Source of the DNA: Comamonadaceae bacterium OS-4
GTDB taxonomy: Bacteria; Pseudomonadota; Gammaproteobacteria; Burkholderiales; Burkholderiaceae_C
Direction: 5' to 3'
Length of the DNA: 64,000 nucleotides
NCBI GenBank assembly: GCA_027924025.1
Contig: AP026970.1
Span: 186,001-250,000 of the forward strand
Made by a program: the position numbers and the translations under genes
The notes under the pieces: model-generated
Databases searched by the model: none
The model's input: only the letters and a program-made list of their open reading frames with translations
Told to the model about the DNA's origin: nothing
Shown here: positions 51,889-61,629 of the stretch, in pieces
How positions within the stretch are numbered: the stretch's first letter is position 1
Layout: each line of letters starts with the position of its first letter

Positions 51889-54872
51889 TGACGACCCGAA
51901 TCAATGCGTGTATCCGGTTCCTCCGGGCGATGGTGTGGCGGTGGGTAGCCTGTGTGGCCGTGGGCCTGCTACCGGTGGCCGCACTGGCGATCGAGTTCAA
52001 CAGCACCGGTGGCACCACTGCTGCCAATGGCTTGCGCGTTGTGATCGACCCCAACACACAGATTCAAGTGCGCCGGCTTAACAATAGCGGGCAGGTTTAC
52101 GAGCCCAATTCGCTCCCCCCGAGTGCTAACTTGGACAACGGGGTGTATCTGCGGGCAAACGGCCAGCTTTATGGGCCGTCCCATTTCAGGTTGGCTGCGA
52201 GAACCAGTTACAACACGCAGACCATCAGCGCCACCACGCCGGCCAACCCTGCGGTCTCCGGTGTGCAGCAAACGGCAACTTCTACACTCGCGGTGACCAA
52301 TGGCCCCCAGGTTTCCATCGTCTGGAAATACACCACGCCGCTGGATTTTTTGATTGCGGAGGTGCAAGTCGTCATCCCCTCGGGCTTTGCGGTCAGTGCG
52401 GCCAACCCGGTGCGTTACAGCCATGCGTTCGACACCTTTTTGGGCGGCAGTGACCAGGGGTGCGGCGTAACATTTGTGGACACCAACGGCAAGCGGGTGA
52501 TTGGTACCTATCCACCTCCTTTGGGCGTATGCACCTCGACCACCACCATTCCCGCAGGGGTCACGATCGTGGAGTCATTCCGCGAACGCTCAGGGCTCGC
52601 CTTTTCGGCGTATTGCGCGAACGATTGGAATTCCTTTTGGGACGCGAACGATACCTGTTCGGTCAACAAAGCTGCGGCCATGAACAACTTGGTGAGCAAT
52701 ACTCTGCGCGACACCGGGATCGGCGTCCAGTACCAGTTCATAGCGCCGGGGACTTATACGTTCAGCTATGACTTTGTGGTCGGCTCGCCCACGGTGCCGC
52801 CTTACGACCACCTTGAAATCCGGCACGATGGCATGGGCACCTTGTGCCCGGAGCCGGTTCAGGTCTTGGCCTGTTTAGTGTCCACTTTGCCTTGCCCTGC
52901 CGCCAGCATTGTGAGCACCGGGACTTTGACGGGGCAGGTCACCACCACCCCTGCGGTACCTGCCGTGTCCAAGACCCCCAGCACGTTTACCGTGGGGTCC
53001 GGTAACAGTATTCAAACAGTGACGCTCCAGGCCTCCGGCAGTGGTGGCGTGGTGTTGGGGTCTACCGGATTGAGCACTATTCCCCTGAACGGCACGCGCT
53101 GCTTCAACACGATGACCGGTACCGAAAGTTGCGCTTTGGTCTTTGCGGGCACACCTTGCGTCGGCGGCTACGACTGCCTGGAAACCGGTGCGGTTTATAA
53201 CAACGTGATCGCCGCCGGCACCGGACGTAACCCGCTCAACACCAAGCTCAGCGGGACCGCGTTCAACCTGGATGTAATGGCGGTCCTGGCCGATGGCACC
53301 CCCGCATTGACCTACACGGCCACCAGCGGCGTGACGGTCGAGCTATTCAATGTGCCAACCACGGTGCCGGCGAGTTGCTCGGCCTATACCGGTCCGATTG
53401 CCAGCCGCAACATCACCTTTGCGACCGCGGACCTGGGCCGCAAGGCCCTGCCCACCCCGATCACCATGCCCACCGCCCATCGCAATGTGATTTGCAGGGT
53501 GACGGATACCAATGTGACGCCCACCCTCTATGCCTGCTCCTCGGACCGGTTTGCCATTCGCCCGCAAAGCCTGGATATCACCACCGCTTCGCAAACCAAT
53601 ACCGGTTTGACGGGCACTCCCAAGGCGGTAGCTGGCAGTAATTTCGACCTGTCGGCGTCTTCCGGGGTGACCGGCGGGTACACCGGGACGCCAGCCATTG
53701 ACCAGACCAAAGTGGTGGACCACAACAACGCCACCATTCAGGCCGGTACCCTGACCGGGGCATTCGGTGCTGCCACGGGTGTGGCAGCCACCGGCAGCAG
53801 TTTCCGTTACACCGATGTCGGCAACATCCAGTTCCAGGCGAATGCGGTAGTCGATACGGTTTTCGCTGCGATCGATGACGCCGCCGGAGACTGTGTGGCG
53901 GGCAGCAGCTCCAATACGCTTGCGGGTGGCAAATACGGTTGCATCATCGGCAGCAATGCCTCCGCCCGCATGGGCCGGTGGTACCCGAGCCACTACTCGT
54001 TCAGCGGGAGCCTGACACCTGCTTGTATGGCGGGCAGCTTCACCTATATGGATCAGGATGCGCTGGCCGTGAATCTGGTGGTCAAGGCCCATGCAAGCAC
54101 GGGTGGCACGGCGTCTGCGACAGATCCGGTGGTGAGCCGCCTGGTGTCCGGCTTCACGGGGCGGGCCTCTGTGACGTTCAGTGGAGACAACGCCTCGAGC
54201 CCGGTGGCTATCACCCGCTTGGTCAACCCGGCATTTCCGGTGATGCCCAGCAATACGCTGTGGAACCAGGGGCAAGTCAGCATTGCCGACAGTTTTGCGT
54301 TCAGCAAATTGACCACCCCCGACGGACCCTATGACAGCTTCCGTATTCAAGCGGCCGTCACCGATGCAGATGGCAGCACACTGATCGGCCCCACCACCGC
54401 CACGGGGACGACCCGCATTCGCTACGGGCAACTGCGTGTGGGGAATGCCTATGGCTCCGAGCTGCTGCCCTTGCCCATACCGGTGGAGGCCCGGTACTGG
54501 AACGGCAGCGCGTATGTGCTCAACACCCTGGATAGTTGCACTGCGTTTGCGGCCTCTGCGATCCAGATGGGCAGCTACACCGAGAACCTGAACAACTGTG
54601 AAACCCAGCTCAGCCCCACCAGCTCGCAGACTTTGGCGGCCGGCAGATTGTCCAGCCTGCAACTGTCCAAGCCGGGCAAGGGGAACAGCGGCAGTGTGCT
54701 TTTGACTTTGAATGTTGCCGCAACGCCGGTGGCGTCGGCCACCACCTGCGTGTCTGCCACTGCGACACCGGCCACAGCGGCCAACATGCCGTGGTTTGGC
54801 ACCAACCCGGCGGCCCGGGCGACCTTTGGCAAATACCGCAGCCCCTTGATTTACTTGCGGGAGAATTACTGA
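51888..54872 (+). CDS. mshQ: MshQ-like large secreted protein (DUF6701)
   Basis: 994 aa from the ATG at 51888 (a GTG one codon before is also open). Signal peptide near residues 12-34 (VWRWVACVAVGLLPVAALA). The N-terminal half is Thr/Ser/Gly-rich with paired cysteines; the C-terminal part carries the DUF6701 signature RYGQLRVGNAYGSELLPLPIPVEARYW ... LDSCTAF and ends FGKYRSPLIYLRENY. It is extracytoplasmic, probably the pilus-tip or adhesin-like component. It is the last gene of the C-to-Q block. A 160-nt gap (54873-55034) follows with no recognisable site. Confidence 0.88.
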   Translation: MTTRINACIRFLRAMVWRWVACVAVGLLPVAALAIEFNSTGGTTAANGLRVVIDPNTQIQVRRLNNSGQVYEPNSLPPSANLDNGVYLRANGQLYGPSHFRLAARTSYNTQTISATTPANPAVSGVQQTATSTLAVTNGPQVSIVWKYTTPLDFLIAEVQVVIPSGFAVSAANPVRYSHAFDTFLGGSDQGCGVTFVDTNGKRVIGTYPPPLGVCTSTTTIPAGVTIVESFRERSGLAFSAYCANDWNSFWDANDTCSVNKAAAMNNLVSNTLRDTGIGVQYQFIAPGTYTFSYDFVVGSPTVPPYDHLEIRHDGMGTLCPEPVQVLACLVSTLPCPAASIVSTGTLTGQVTTTPAVPAVSKTPSTFTVGSGNSIQTVTLQASGSGGVVLGSTGLSTIPLNGTRCFNTMTGTESCALVFAGTPCVGGYDCLETGAVYNNVIAAGTGRNPLNTKLSGTAFNLDVMAVLADGTPALTYTATSGVTVELFNVPTTVPASCSAYTGPIASRNITFATADLGRKALPTPITMPTAHRNVICRVTDTNVTPTLYACSSDRFAIRPQSLDITTASQTNTGLTGTPKAVAGSNFDLSASSGVTGGYTGTPAIDQTKVVDHNNATIQAGTLTGAFGAATGVAATGSSFRYTDVGNIQFQANAVVDTVFAAIDDAAGDCVAGSSSNTLAGGKYGCIIGSNASARMGRWYPSHYSFSGSLTPACMAGSFTYMDQDALAVNLVVKAHASTGGTASATDPVVSRLVSGFTGRASVTFSGDNASSPVAITRLVNPAFPVMPSNTLWNQGQVSIADSFAFSKLTTPDGPYDSFRIQAAVTDADGSTLIGPTTATGTTRIRYGQLRVGNAYGSELLPLPIPVEARYWNGSAYVLNTLDSCTAFAASAIQMGSYTENLNNCETQLSPTSSQTLAAGRLSSLQLSKPGKGNSGSVLLTLNVAATPVASATTCVSATATPATAANMPWFGTNPAARATFGKYRSPLIYLRENY

Positions 54873-55034
54873 GGGTGTCGGGTTGCCAATCTGCTGGAAA
54901 ACCCCGTTTAATCCGTGTCATGATGACGTGTCAAGCTACTAAACTGAGAGCAAATCTCCTGAGACATCAAACTATTTCATGATTGAAGTTGCGACTGTGT
55001 TCTTCCACCCCTGCCTGACAGGAGTTTGCTGACT

Positions 55035-56084
55035 ATGCGTTGGCCCTGGCGGCGTGCCGCATCCGGCGCACAGCTGATCGTGTCGTGGTCAGGCCAAACG
55101 CTGGCCTATGTGGTCGCGGAAGGGTCGGGTCGTGATTTCACGGTGAAGCGTGCTGGCGTGGAAGTCCAGGGCAGCGACACCATGGAGGAGTTTGTCCGTC
55201 GGCTCACTGCGTTAGGGCTTAAAGGGCGTGCGGCGCACGTCATGCTCAAGCCCGAGCAATACCAGGTGCTGCAAATCGAAGCCCCGTCGGTCCCCCCTGA
55301 AGAGCTGCGCTCTGCTGCCCGCTACCAGGTCAAGGAAATGGTGGACGCGCATTTGGATGACTTGACGATGGATGTGCTCCGGGTCGGCGATGGTGAGGGC
55401 CGGGCTGCATCGCAAATGTTTGTGGTGGCGACGAATAACAGTTTTGTGCGCGATGTGATGGGCCTGGGCGAGGCCATGCAATGGGATGTCCGGGTGATCG
55501 ATGTCCAAGACATGGCACAGCGCAATTTGCAAACCCTGCTGGAGCCCGCGCGAGCCACCGGTGCACTTTTGTTGTCGGGCGGCCGGCAGGCGTTGCTGAC
55601 CATCAGCGCAGCCGGTGAATTGTTTTACAGCCGCCGGCTGGACCTGCCCGAAGGTTTCATGGGAATGACCTGGACCGCCGCCGCGGCGCCAGAGCCCGCA
55701 GCGGTGGATACCTACACCCCGGTGGAGGAATATGTGCCGGACTATGCGGGCGGCGGGTCCTACAGCCCGAATTTTTCGACCACCGGCGCAGACTCTGCCC
55801 CGGCAGAACAGGGCGATATCGATCGTGCGCAGCGTTTGTTGGTGGAAGTGCAGCGCTCGATAGACCTGTGGGAGCGCACCTGGACGCAATGGCCCTTGGC
55901 GGGTTTTCAAGTGTTTGCGGGGGAGCGAAGCACGGAGTTGGCAGAGTGGCTGAGCCGCGATACCGGTCAAAATGTGAGTGCACTCGAAGTCGCCAGCAGC
56001 TTTGTGGGGTGGGACGCGGTGGCAGAGTCGGACCGGCCTTTGTGCTTGCCACTGCTGGGCATTTTGTTGCGCGGTGACGCCTAG
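55035..56084 (+). CDS. mshI: MSHA biogenesis protein MshI (PilM-like)
   Basis: 349 aa, actin-like PilM/GspL-type cytoplasmic domain without a membrane helix. SGAQLIVSWSGQTLAYVV, VMLKPEQYQVLQIEAPSVPPEELRSAARYQVKEM and VDVQDMAQRN-type segments fit the PilM fold. A TTG at 55026 is nearer the AGGAG; the ATG at 55035 is preferred by convention. It begins the second half of the pilus operon (I to N), which makes the inner-membrane alignment complex and secretin. Confidence 0.85.
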   Translation: MRWPWRRAASGAQLIVSWSGQTLAYVVAEGSGRDFTVKRAGVEVQGSDTMEEFVRRLTALGLKGRAAHVMLKPEQYQVLQIEAPSVPPEELRSAARYQVKEMVDAHLDDLTMDVLRVGDGEGRAASQMFVVATNNSFVRDVMGLGEAMQWDVRVIDVQDMAQRNLQTLLEPARATGALLLSGGRQALLTISAAGELFYSRRLDLPEGFMGMTWTAAAAPEPAAVDTYTPVEEYVPDYAGGGSYSPNFSTTGADSAPAEQGDIDRAQRLLVEVQRSIDLWERTWTQWPLAGFQVFAGERSTELAEWLSRDTGQNVSALEVASSFVGWDAVAESDRPLCLPLLGILLRGDA

Positions 56085-56105
56085 ACTGCACCAGGACCGG
56101 ACACC

Positions 56106-56759
56106 ATGCCCCAACAAATCAACCTGTGCTCAGTTTCGCTGACCAAGCCCCGGCAGCAGTTCGAGGCGAACACCATGGCTTTGGCCCTCGGCGTGTTCGT
56201 GGTCCTGGGTGCCGCACTGTGCGCCACCTGGGTGTGGAATTTGCAGAATGCCCAGCGCGGCTTTGCCTCTGCCTTGCAGACGCAGGCCTCAGAGATGCAA
56301 AGCCTGCAAACCGCTATTGCCCAGAGCAAAGCCCGTGCGGAGCCACCCTCCCCAGCGTTGATCCAAGAAGCACAAGCTAAAAAAGCCGAGATTGAACGGA
56401 AGAACCAAGCCTTGCTGGCCTTGCAGCAAGGGCAATTCAAGCCCGGATTCGGTCACTCTGACCGGCTGGCCCTGGTGGCACGCAGCATCCCCGACTCGGT
56501 CTGGATCACCGCAGTCCGCGCCGATGCGGGCAGCATGGAAGTGAGCGGCTTCACCTTGGAGCCGTCTTCCTTGAACGATTGGGTCGGGCGTTTGGCCCAG
56601 AGCCCCCTGATGGACGGCTTGCGCCTCAGCACCGTGAAAGTCCAGAGTACGGCGCTGGCAGCATCCGCAGGCGCCTCGGGTGCCCGGGGGCGAGAGGCTT
56701 GGTCTTTTAATCTGGTGAGCGCCCAAGCGCAACCCGAAGCACCAGGAGTTCAACCATGA
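56106..56759 (+). CDS. PilN-like MSHA assembly protein
   Basis: 217 aa. Cytoplasmic N-terminus INLCSVSLTKPRQQF (PilN-type), one membrane helix (TMALALGVFVVLGAALCATWVW), then coiled coil and a small alpha/beta domain (VARSIPDSVWITAVRADAGSMEVSGFT). It should pair with the PilM-like MshI and PilO-like MshJ. Some annotations call it the second MshI. ATGA overlap with mshJ. Confidence 0.82.
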   Translation: MPQQINLCSVSLTKPRQQFEANTMALALGVFVVLGAALCATWVWNLQNAQRGFASALQTQASEMQSLQTAIAQSKARAEPPSPALIQEAQAKKAEIERKNQALLALQQGQFKPGFGHSDRLALVARSIPDSVWITAVRADAGSMEVSGFTLEPSSLNDWVGRLAQSPLMDGLRLSTVKVQSTALAASAGASGARGREAWSFNLVSAQAQPEAPGVQP

Positions 56760-57379
56760 AAGCCTGGTGGATTGCACAGTCAGCCCGCATCAATGCGCTG
56801 AGTCTGCGCGAGCGTTTGTTTTTGTTCATTTCCCTTTTGGTGGTGGCGCTCGCATTGGCTGATTTGATTTGGCTCACGCCGGCGCAGAAGGCCATGAAGC
56901 AGGTGCAGCAGCAGTTTGTGACGCAGTCCTCCGAGGTCAACCGTTTGCGGGCCGAGTTGGCGCTGGTGTCCAAGCCCACCGATTTGAATGCGGATGTCCG
57001 CGCTGAGCTTGCCCAGTCGCAAGCGACCCTGGATGCCCTGCAGCGAGACATCCAAGCGCTCGCCCCCTCCGGTGCCAGCGGAGAGCCGTCGATAGAGCCG
57101 GTGCTCGCCCAGTTCTTGAAGCGCAGTCCGGGTTTGCGCCTGGTGTCTTCCGGCACGGTATCGGCGGACGGCGCGACCCCGGCGTCTGAAACAATCCCGG
57201 GCGTCACCCGCAGGGGCCTGGAGCTCAAAGTGGCCGGCTCCTACAGCGAATTGACCCGGTATGTGAAAAGCCTCGAGCAAGCGTTGCCCCGCCTGCGTTG
57301 GAGCGGCTTTCAGTTGCTGGTTGGTCCCCAAGGGCCGGAGCTCACCCTGCGTGTCTATGTGTTGGAGGCGCAGCCATGA
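56756..57379 (+). CDS. mshJ: MSHA biogenesis protein MshJ (PilO-like)
   Basis: 207 aa. One membrane helix (RLFLFISLLVVALALADLIWL) after a short cytoplasmic tail, coiled coil (QVQQQFVTQSSEVNRLRAELALV), then a ferredoxin-like domain (LELKVAGSYSELTRYVKSLEQALPRLRWSGFQL). It forms the alignment complex with the PilN-like protein. Overlaps both neighbours by 4 nt. Confidence 0.87.
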   Translation: MKAWWIAQSARINALSLRERLFLFISLLVVALALADLIWLTPAQKAMKQVQQQFVTQSSEVNRLRAELALVSKPTDLNADVRAELAQSQATLDALQRDIQALAPSGASGEPSIEPVLAQFLKRSPGLRLVSSGTVSADGATPASETIPGVTRRGLELKVAGSYSELTRYVKSLEQALPRLRWSGFQLLVGPQGPELTLRVYVLEAQP

Positions 57380-57852
57380 TGCCCAGTCGTCTGTGGGTGG
57401 GTAGCCTTTTGCTGGCAAGTTGGCTGGGGAGTGCTGGGGCCGCCGAGCGCGATCCGACCGCGCCACCGGCCGCAGCGGGCGTGGCCTTGCCCCCGGGGGC
57501 TGTCATGGATCCTACAGAGGAGCCGTTGCCCAATATGAGCGTGATGGTGCAGAACGGGGTGCCGTATCTCGTGGTCGGCACCCGCCTGGTCGGCGTCGGG
57601 AAAAAGGTCGGTACCGCTACGCTGGACCGCATCACCGAGACCGAAATCTGGTTGCGCGACGGCCGCAAGATCCGCAAGCTGCCCCGCTTTGCCGGAATCC
57701 AGCGTTCTGTGGCCAAGGCGCCCGGTGCTTGTGACCGTGCCGCCCCTCTTTCAGACCCTGAACCGCCCCGCAAGTCGGCACCAAAAACTGTCCGTCCGAA
57801 GTCCGCCCAAGCCGTGACCCCTGTTGCGCCATGCACCGGCACACCACCGTGA
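57376..57852 (+). CDS. mshK: MSHA biogenesis protein MshK (PilP-like)
   Basis: 158 aa with a signal sequence (SRLWVGSLLLASWLGSAGAA), the typical ERDPTAPP start and a small beta domain (VMVQNGVPYLVVGTRLVGVGKKVG ... ITETEIWLRDGRKIRKL), which matches PilP-type secretin-linking proteins. The C-terminus is a Lys/Pro-rich tail. Two ATG codons overlap the end of mshJ. Confidence 0.82.
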   Translation: MMPSRLWVGSLLLASWLGSAGAAERDPTAPPAAAGVALPPGAVMDPTEEPLPNMSVMVQNGVPYLVVGTRLVGVGKKVGTATLDRITETEIWLRDGRKIRKLPRFAGIQRSVAKAPGACDRAAPLSDPEPPRKSAPKTVRPKSAQAVTPVAPCTGTPP

Positions 57853-57863
57853 AGTCCCGACCT

Positions 57864-59612
57864 ATGAACCCCATTGCTATGTCCTCCACCGCTTTTATTC
57901 CGCGCTCTGTTTCGGTTCTGTGTGCCACGGTGAGCGCGGCGCTTCTGGGCGCTTGTGGCAGCATGGACCGGCCCTTGCGTACGCCCGATGTGAGTGCGGC
58001 CATCCTGGCTGAAATACCTGAAGCCGCACCGCGGGCGCAAACGGTGGTTCCCGCCAAAGTGAGCGAAGCTCTGGCAGAGCCCGCACCCCCCGTGGTGGCC
58101 CCGCCGCCCGAGCCGCGTCTGGATTTGCTGGTCAACAACGCCCAGGCGCGCGAAGTGTTTCTGGCGATCGTGGCAGACACCCGCTACAGCATGCTGATGC
58201 ACCCTGACGTGGCAGGGTCCTTGTCGGTGACCTTGCGCGGCGTGACCGTGACCGAGGCCTTGGAGGCGATCCGCGATGTGTATGGCTACGACTTCAAAAT
58301 AGAAGGGCGCCGAATCACGGTGTACGCCCCGACCCTCCAGACCCGTGTGTTCACCTTGAATTACCCGACCTCGCAGCGCCAAGGCAGCAGCGAGTTGCGG
58401 GTCTCTTCCGGGGCGGGTTTGCCGCCGTCATCATCTGGCGGGACGAACGCGGCCACCGGTGCAACTGGTAACGGCGGAACCGGTGCCCAACCGGAAAACA
58501 GCCGGGTATCGACCACCTCCAAGTCTGACTTTTGGGGCGAGCTCTCCGGTGCCGTGCGCAGCCTGTTAGGCAGCGGCGAAGGCCGCAGTGTGGTCGCCAG
58601 CCCGCAGGCCGGCATCATGGCGGTGCGCGGCATGCCTGAAGAATTGCGGCAGGTGGAAAAATTCCTCAAAGCAGCGCAAGCCTCGGTGGAGCGGCAAGTC
58701 ATGCTGGAAGCCAAGGTGGTAGAGGTCGAGTTGCGCGATGGCTACCAAAGCGGTGTGAACTGGGGGGCTTTCAATACCAATGGCTCGAACCAGGTCGCTG
58801 CCGGCGTGATCGGTAGCGGGGTGACGAGCACCAACGCCTATGTGCAAGGCAGCACCACGATCAACGGAGCGGTGTCCTTCCCGTCCGTGGCGACCGGCGG
58901 CGGCTTGTTCGGTTTGGCACTTGCGACCAGCCAGTTCGGCGCGGTGCTGGGTTTTCTGGAGACCCAAGGCGATGTGCAGACACTCTCTAGCCCCCGTATT
59001 GCGACCCTGAACAACCAAAAAGCGGTGCTCAAGGTGGGTACCGATGAGTTCTTTGTGACCAATGTGTCGGGCGGGACCAACTCCAGCAGTTCCAACAGCA
59101 ACAGCGCCACCACCAGCACCCTGCCGACGGTGACCCTGACGCCGTTTTTCTCAGGAATCTCGCTGGATGTGACGCCTCAAATCGACGACGGCGTCAATGT
59201 GACCTTGCATGTGCACCCCGCACTGACCACGGTGACCGAAAAGTCCAAACAGATCGACTTGGGCAGTGCCGGCAACTTCAAGCTGCCACTGGCCTCCAGT
59301 GCGGTGAATGAAACAGACACCCTGGTGCGGATTCAGGACGGCGCTATTGTGGCGATTGGTGGTTTGATGCAGCTCGAATCGAGCCGCAATGCATCGGGCA
59401 TACCGGGCACCACCAGCTCGCCGGGATTGGGGGCCTTGTTCGGTAACCGCGCCAACCAGGGCCGCAAGAAAGAGGTGATTGTGCTGATCAAGCCCACCAT
59501 CATCCGCAGTGCGGCAGATTGGGATGCGCAGAACCGGCGCGCCCGCGCCGCGATAGATGACATGGATGCCGCCCGCGCCCGGGTCATCCAGATTGATGGT
59601 TCGGCCAAGTAA
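57864..59612 (+). CDS. mshL: MSHA secretin MshL
   Basis: 582 aa outer-membrane secretin. Signal peptide with lipobox LLGAC (Cys31) makes it a lipoprotein. An N-terminal secretin/STN domain (LDLLVNNAQAREVFLAIVADTRYSMLMHPDVAGSLSVTLRGVTVTEALEAI), an N1-like domain and the C-terminal gate (VMLEAKVVEVELRDGYQSGVNW, FLETQGDVQTLSSPRIATLNNQKAVLKVG, VRIQDGAIVAIGGLMQ, RKKEVIVLIKPTII) are all present. A Ser/Thr/Gly linker breaks the middle. It is the channel for the pilus. Confidence 0.95.
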   Translation: MNPIAMSSTAFIPRSVSVLCATVSAALLGACGSMDRPLRTPDVSAAILAEIPEAAPRAQTVVPAKVSEALAEPAPPVVAPPPEPRLDLLVNNAQAREVFLAIVADTRYSMLMHPDVAGSLSVTLRGVTVTEALEAIRDVYGYDFKIEGRRITVYAPTLQTRVFTLNYPTSQRQGSSELRVSSGAGLPPSSSGGTNAATGATGNGGTGAQPENSRVSTTSKSDFWGELSGAVRSLLGSGEGRSVVASPQAGIMAVRGMPEELRQVEKFLKAAQASVERQVMLEAKVVEVELRDGYQSGVNWGAFNTNGSNQVAAGVIGSGVTSTNAYVQGSTTINGAVSFPSVATGGGLFGLALATSQFGAVLGFLETQGDVQTLSSPRIATLNNQKAVLKVGTDEFFVTNVSGGTNSSSSNSNSATTSTLPTVTLTPFFSGISLDVTPQIDDGVNVTLHVHPALTTVTEKSKQIDLGSAGNFKLPLASSAVNETDTLVRIQDGAIVAIGGLMQLESSRNASGIPGTTSSPGLGALFGNRANQGRKKEVIVLIKPTIIRSAADWDAQNRRARAAIDDMDAARARVIQIDGSAK

Positions 59613-60526
59613 TGTATCTGGGGCACTTTGCCCTGCGTGAGGCCCCGTTTTCCATCACGCCGGACACCGACTTTTACTTTGCCCATGACGGCGCGCAAGC
59701 GACCCTGAACACCCTCTTGGTTGCCTTGCGCAGTGGCGAGGGTTTTTTGAAAGTCGTGGGCGAGTTGGGTTGTGGCAAAACCGTCTTGTGCCGGCAACTC
59801 CTCAAGACGCTGCACAGCGAGTGCGTGACCGCCTACATTCCCAACCCGGATATGGGACCCGACGATTTGCTGTGCGCCTTGGCGGCTGAGCTGGGGCTGG
59901 ACGTCCAACCTCCGACCAATCGTCACGCCGTCATGACCCTCATTGGCAACTGTTTGTTGAACCATGCCGCTGCCGGGCGGCGTGTGGTGGTGTGCATCGA
60001 CGAGGCGCAGGCGATTCCGGTGCGCAGCCTCGAGAGCCTGCGCCTGGTCTCGAATCTCGAAACCGAAAAGCGCAAACTGATTCAACTGGTCTTGCTGGGC
60101 CAGCCTGATTTGGACACCAAGTTGGCCCGCCCTGAAATCCGGCAACTGCTGCAGCGCATTACCTTTAGCGAATACCTGGGCCCCATGGCCGGCGCGAGTG
60201 TGGGCGACTATCTGCGCCACCGCCTGGCGCGGGCGGCTGCCCATGAGCACACCGATCTCGAGGTGTTCACCCCAGAGGCTATCGACCGTTTGGCGGTGGC
60301 TACAGCGGGTGTGCCGCGTTTGATCAATATCCTTGCGCACAAGTGCCTGATAGTGGCCTACGGGCAAGGGGTGCACCGTGTCTCTGCGGCGCACGTCAAG
60401 CTGGCCGTCCGCGATACGCCGGGCCTGCGCCCCTTCCACACCAGTGGGGGCCCTTGGTGGAACCCGTGGAATTGGGGGCGGAGGCGGTCCGGCCCCACCC
60501 GCACCGCTGGGGAGGTGTTGGAATGA
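59612..60526 (+). CDS. mshM: MSHA biogenesis ATPase MshM (ExeA/GspA-like)
   Basis: 304 aa AAA ATPase. YLGHFALREAPFSITPDTDFYF is the ExeA-type start; Walker A GELGCGKT, Walker B VVVCIDEAQAI, then sensor QLVLLGQPDLDTKL. It is thought to help assemble the secretin. Stop of mshL and start of mshM overlap (TAATG). Confidence 0.92.
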   Translation: MYLGHFALREAPFSITPDTDFYFAHDGAQATLNTLLVALRSGEGFLKVVGELGCGKTVLCRQLLKTLHSECVTAYIPNPDMGPDDLLCALAAELGLDVQPPTNRHAVMTLIGNCLLNHAAAGRRVVVCIDEAQAIPVRSLESLRLVSNLETEKRKLIQLVLLGQPDLDTKLARPEIRQLLQRITFSEYLGPMAGASVGDYLRHRLARAAAHEHTDLEVFTPEAIDRLAVATAGVPRLINILAHKCLIVAYGQGVHRVSAAHVKLAVRDTPGLRPFHTSGGPWWNPWNWGRRRSGPTRTAGEVLE

Positions 60527-61596
60527 GTGTGATCAACCAAATGCTGCGCGACCTCGACAAGCGCAGCGCCCATCCGCTGGAGCCCGGGCTCGGTGCGGGT
60601 ACCAGTGCGCGCGCGGAGATACGCGGCCCAGCCTTGCATCGCAAGTCCCCACGCCTGTTGCCGCTGGCTGGTGGTGCTGCGTTGGCTGCGGTTTTGGCAG
60701 GCGCCGCGTGGTGGTGGTTTGCGGCGTCGACCGCATCACCGGCTTCAGAGCCTGCGGCTGTGCTGCCAGCCAATAGCCCGGTGGCAGCTGCGTCCGCTTC
60801 TACCGCACCCTGGTCGGGCTTGAGGCTGGCGACGGGGCTTTCGGAGCTGCCCGCCTTGACGGTGGATACCCAAGCGCACGGTAGCAAGCCAGCCTCTGCA
60901 GTGCCTGTGCCCGCGACGATCAGCGCAGCGCCCACGGCGCCAGCGACTGCACAGCCAGCGGTGGCCGTGACACCGCCCCCCATGCCTACGGCTTCGCCAG
61001 CACCCGCTGCCCAGCCGGCCGCGACGCCTCCTGCACCCCCATCAGCCAAACCGGCGCAGCCGGTGGCGGATGTGGCAGTCGCCGCACAGCGCCAGCAAAC
61101 GGCAGTGCGCGATGTGCTCGCACAGGCGCAATCGCTGTACAACAGCGGCTCTGCGGATGCGGCGATCCAGCTGCTGCAAGATTCTTTGGCTGGTGCCGAG
61201 CGGGCCCAGCCGCCCACCACGGCCGCCAGCCAGCTGATGCTGGTGCGCGAGCTGGCCCGGATGGAGCTGGCGCAAGGCCGCTCCGCCGCGGTGCTGGAGT
61301 TGATGACGCAGGTGGAGCCGCTCTTGGCCGGGCAGCCGGAGTTGTGGGCGGTGCGTGCGAACGCGGCGCAACGTCTGGGCCGGCATCAGGATGCGGTGCA
61401 GTTTTACGGCGTGGCCCTCCAGTCCCGCCCGGCGGAGCAACGCTGGCTGCTGGGGACGGCGGTGTCTTTGTCGGCCTTGGGGCAACTTGTCGCTGCGGCG
61501 GATTCTGCGGAGCGGGCGCGCAGTCTGGGCCCTGTGAGCAAAGAAGTCTGGGCTTACCTGCGGCAGCAGGGGGTGGTGCTGCCCGAAAGGCCTTAA
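60523..61596 (+). CDS. mshN: MSHA biogenesis protein MshN (TPR)
   Basis: 357 aa. MSVINQMLRDLDKR is the MshN/GspB-type start; a membrane helix (LPLAGGAALAAVLAGAAWWWF) follows; residues about 75-190 are an Ala/Pro linker, then TPR repeats (AQSLYNSGSADAAIQLLQ, LGRHQDAVQFYGVALQS). ATGA overlap with mshM. Last gene of the pilus locus. Confidence 0.85.
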   Translation: MSVINQMLRDLDKRSAHPLEPGLGAGTSARAEIRGPALHRKSPRLLPLAGGAALAAVLAGAAWWWFAASTASPASEPAAVLPANSPVAAASASTAPWSGLRLATGLSELPALTVDTQAHGSKPASAVPVPATISAAPTAPATAQPAVAVTPPPMPTASPAPAAQPAATPPAPPSAKPAQPVADVAVAAQRQQTAVRDVLAQAQSLYNSGSADAAIQLLQDSLAGAERAQPPTTAASQLMLVRELARMELAQGRSAAVLELMTQVEPLLAGQPELWAVRANAAQRLGRHQDAVQFYGVALQSRPAEQRWLLGTAVSLSALGQLVAAADSAERARSLGPVSKEVWAYLRQQGVVLPERP

Positions 61597-61629
61597 GTGC
61601 CAAAAGTGGCTGTGGCGCAATGTTTGTAT

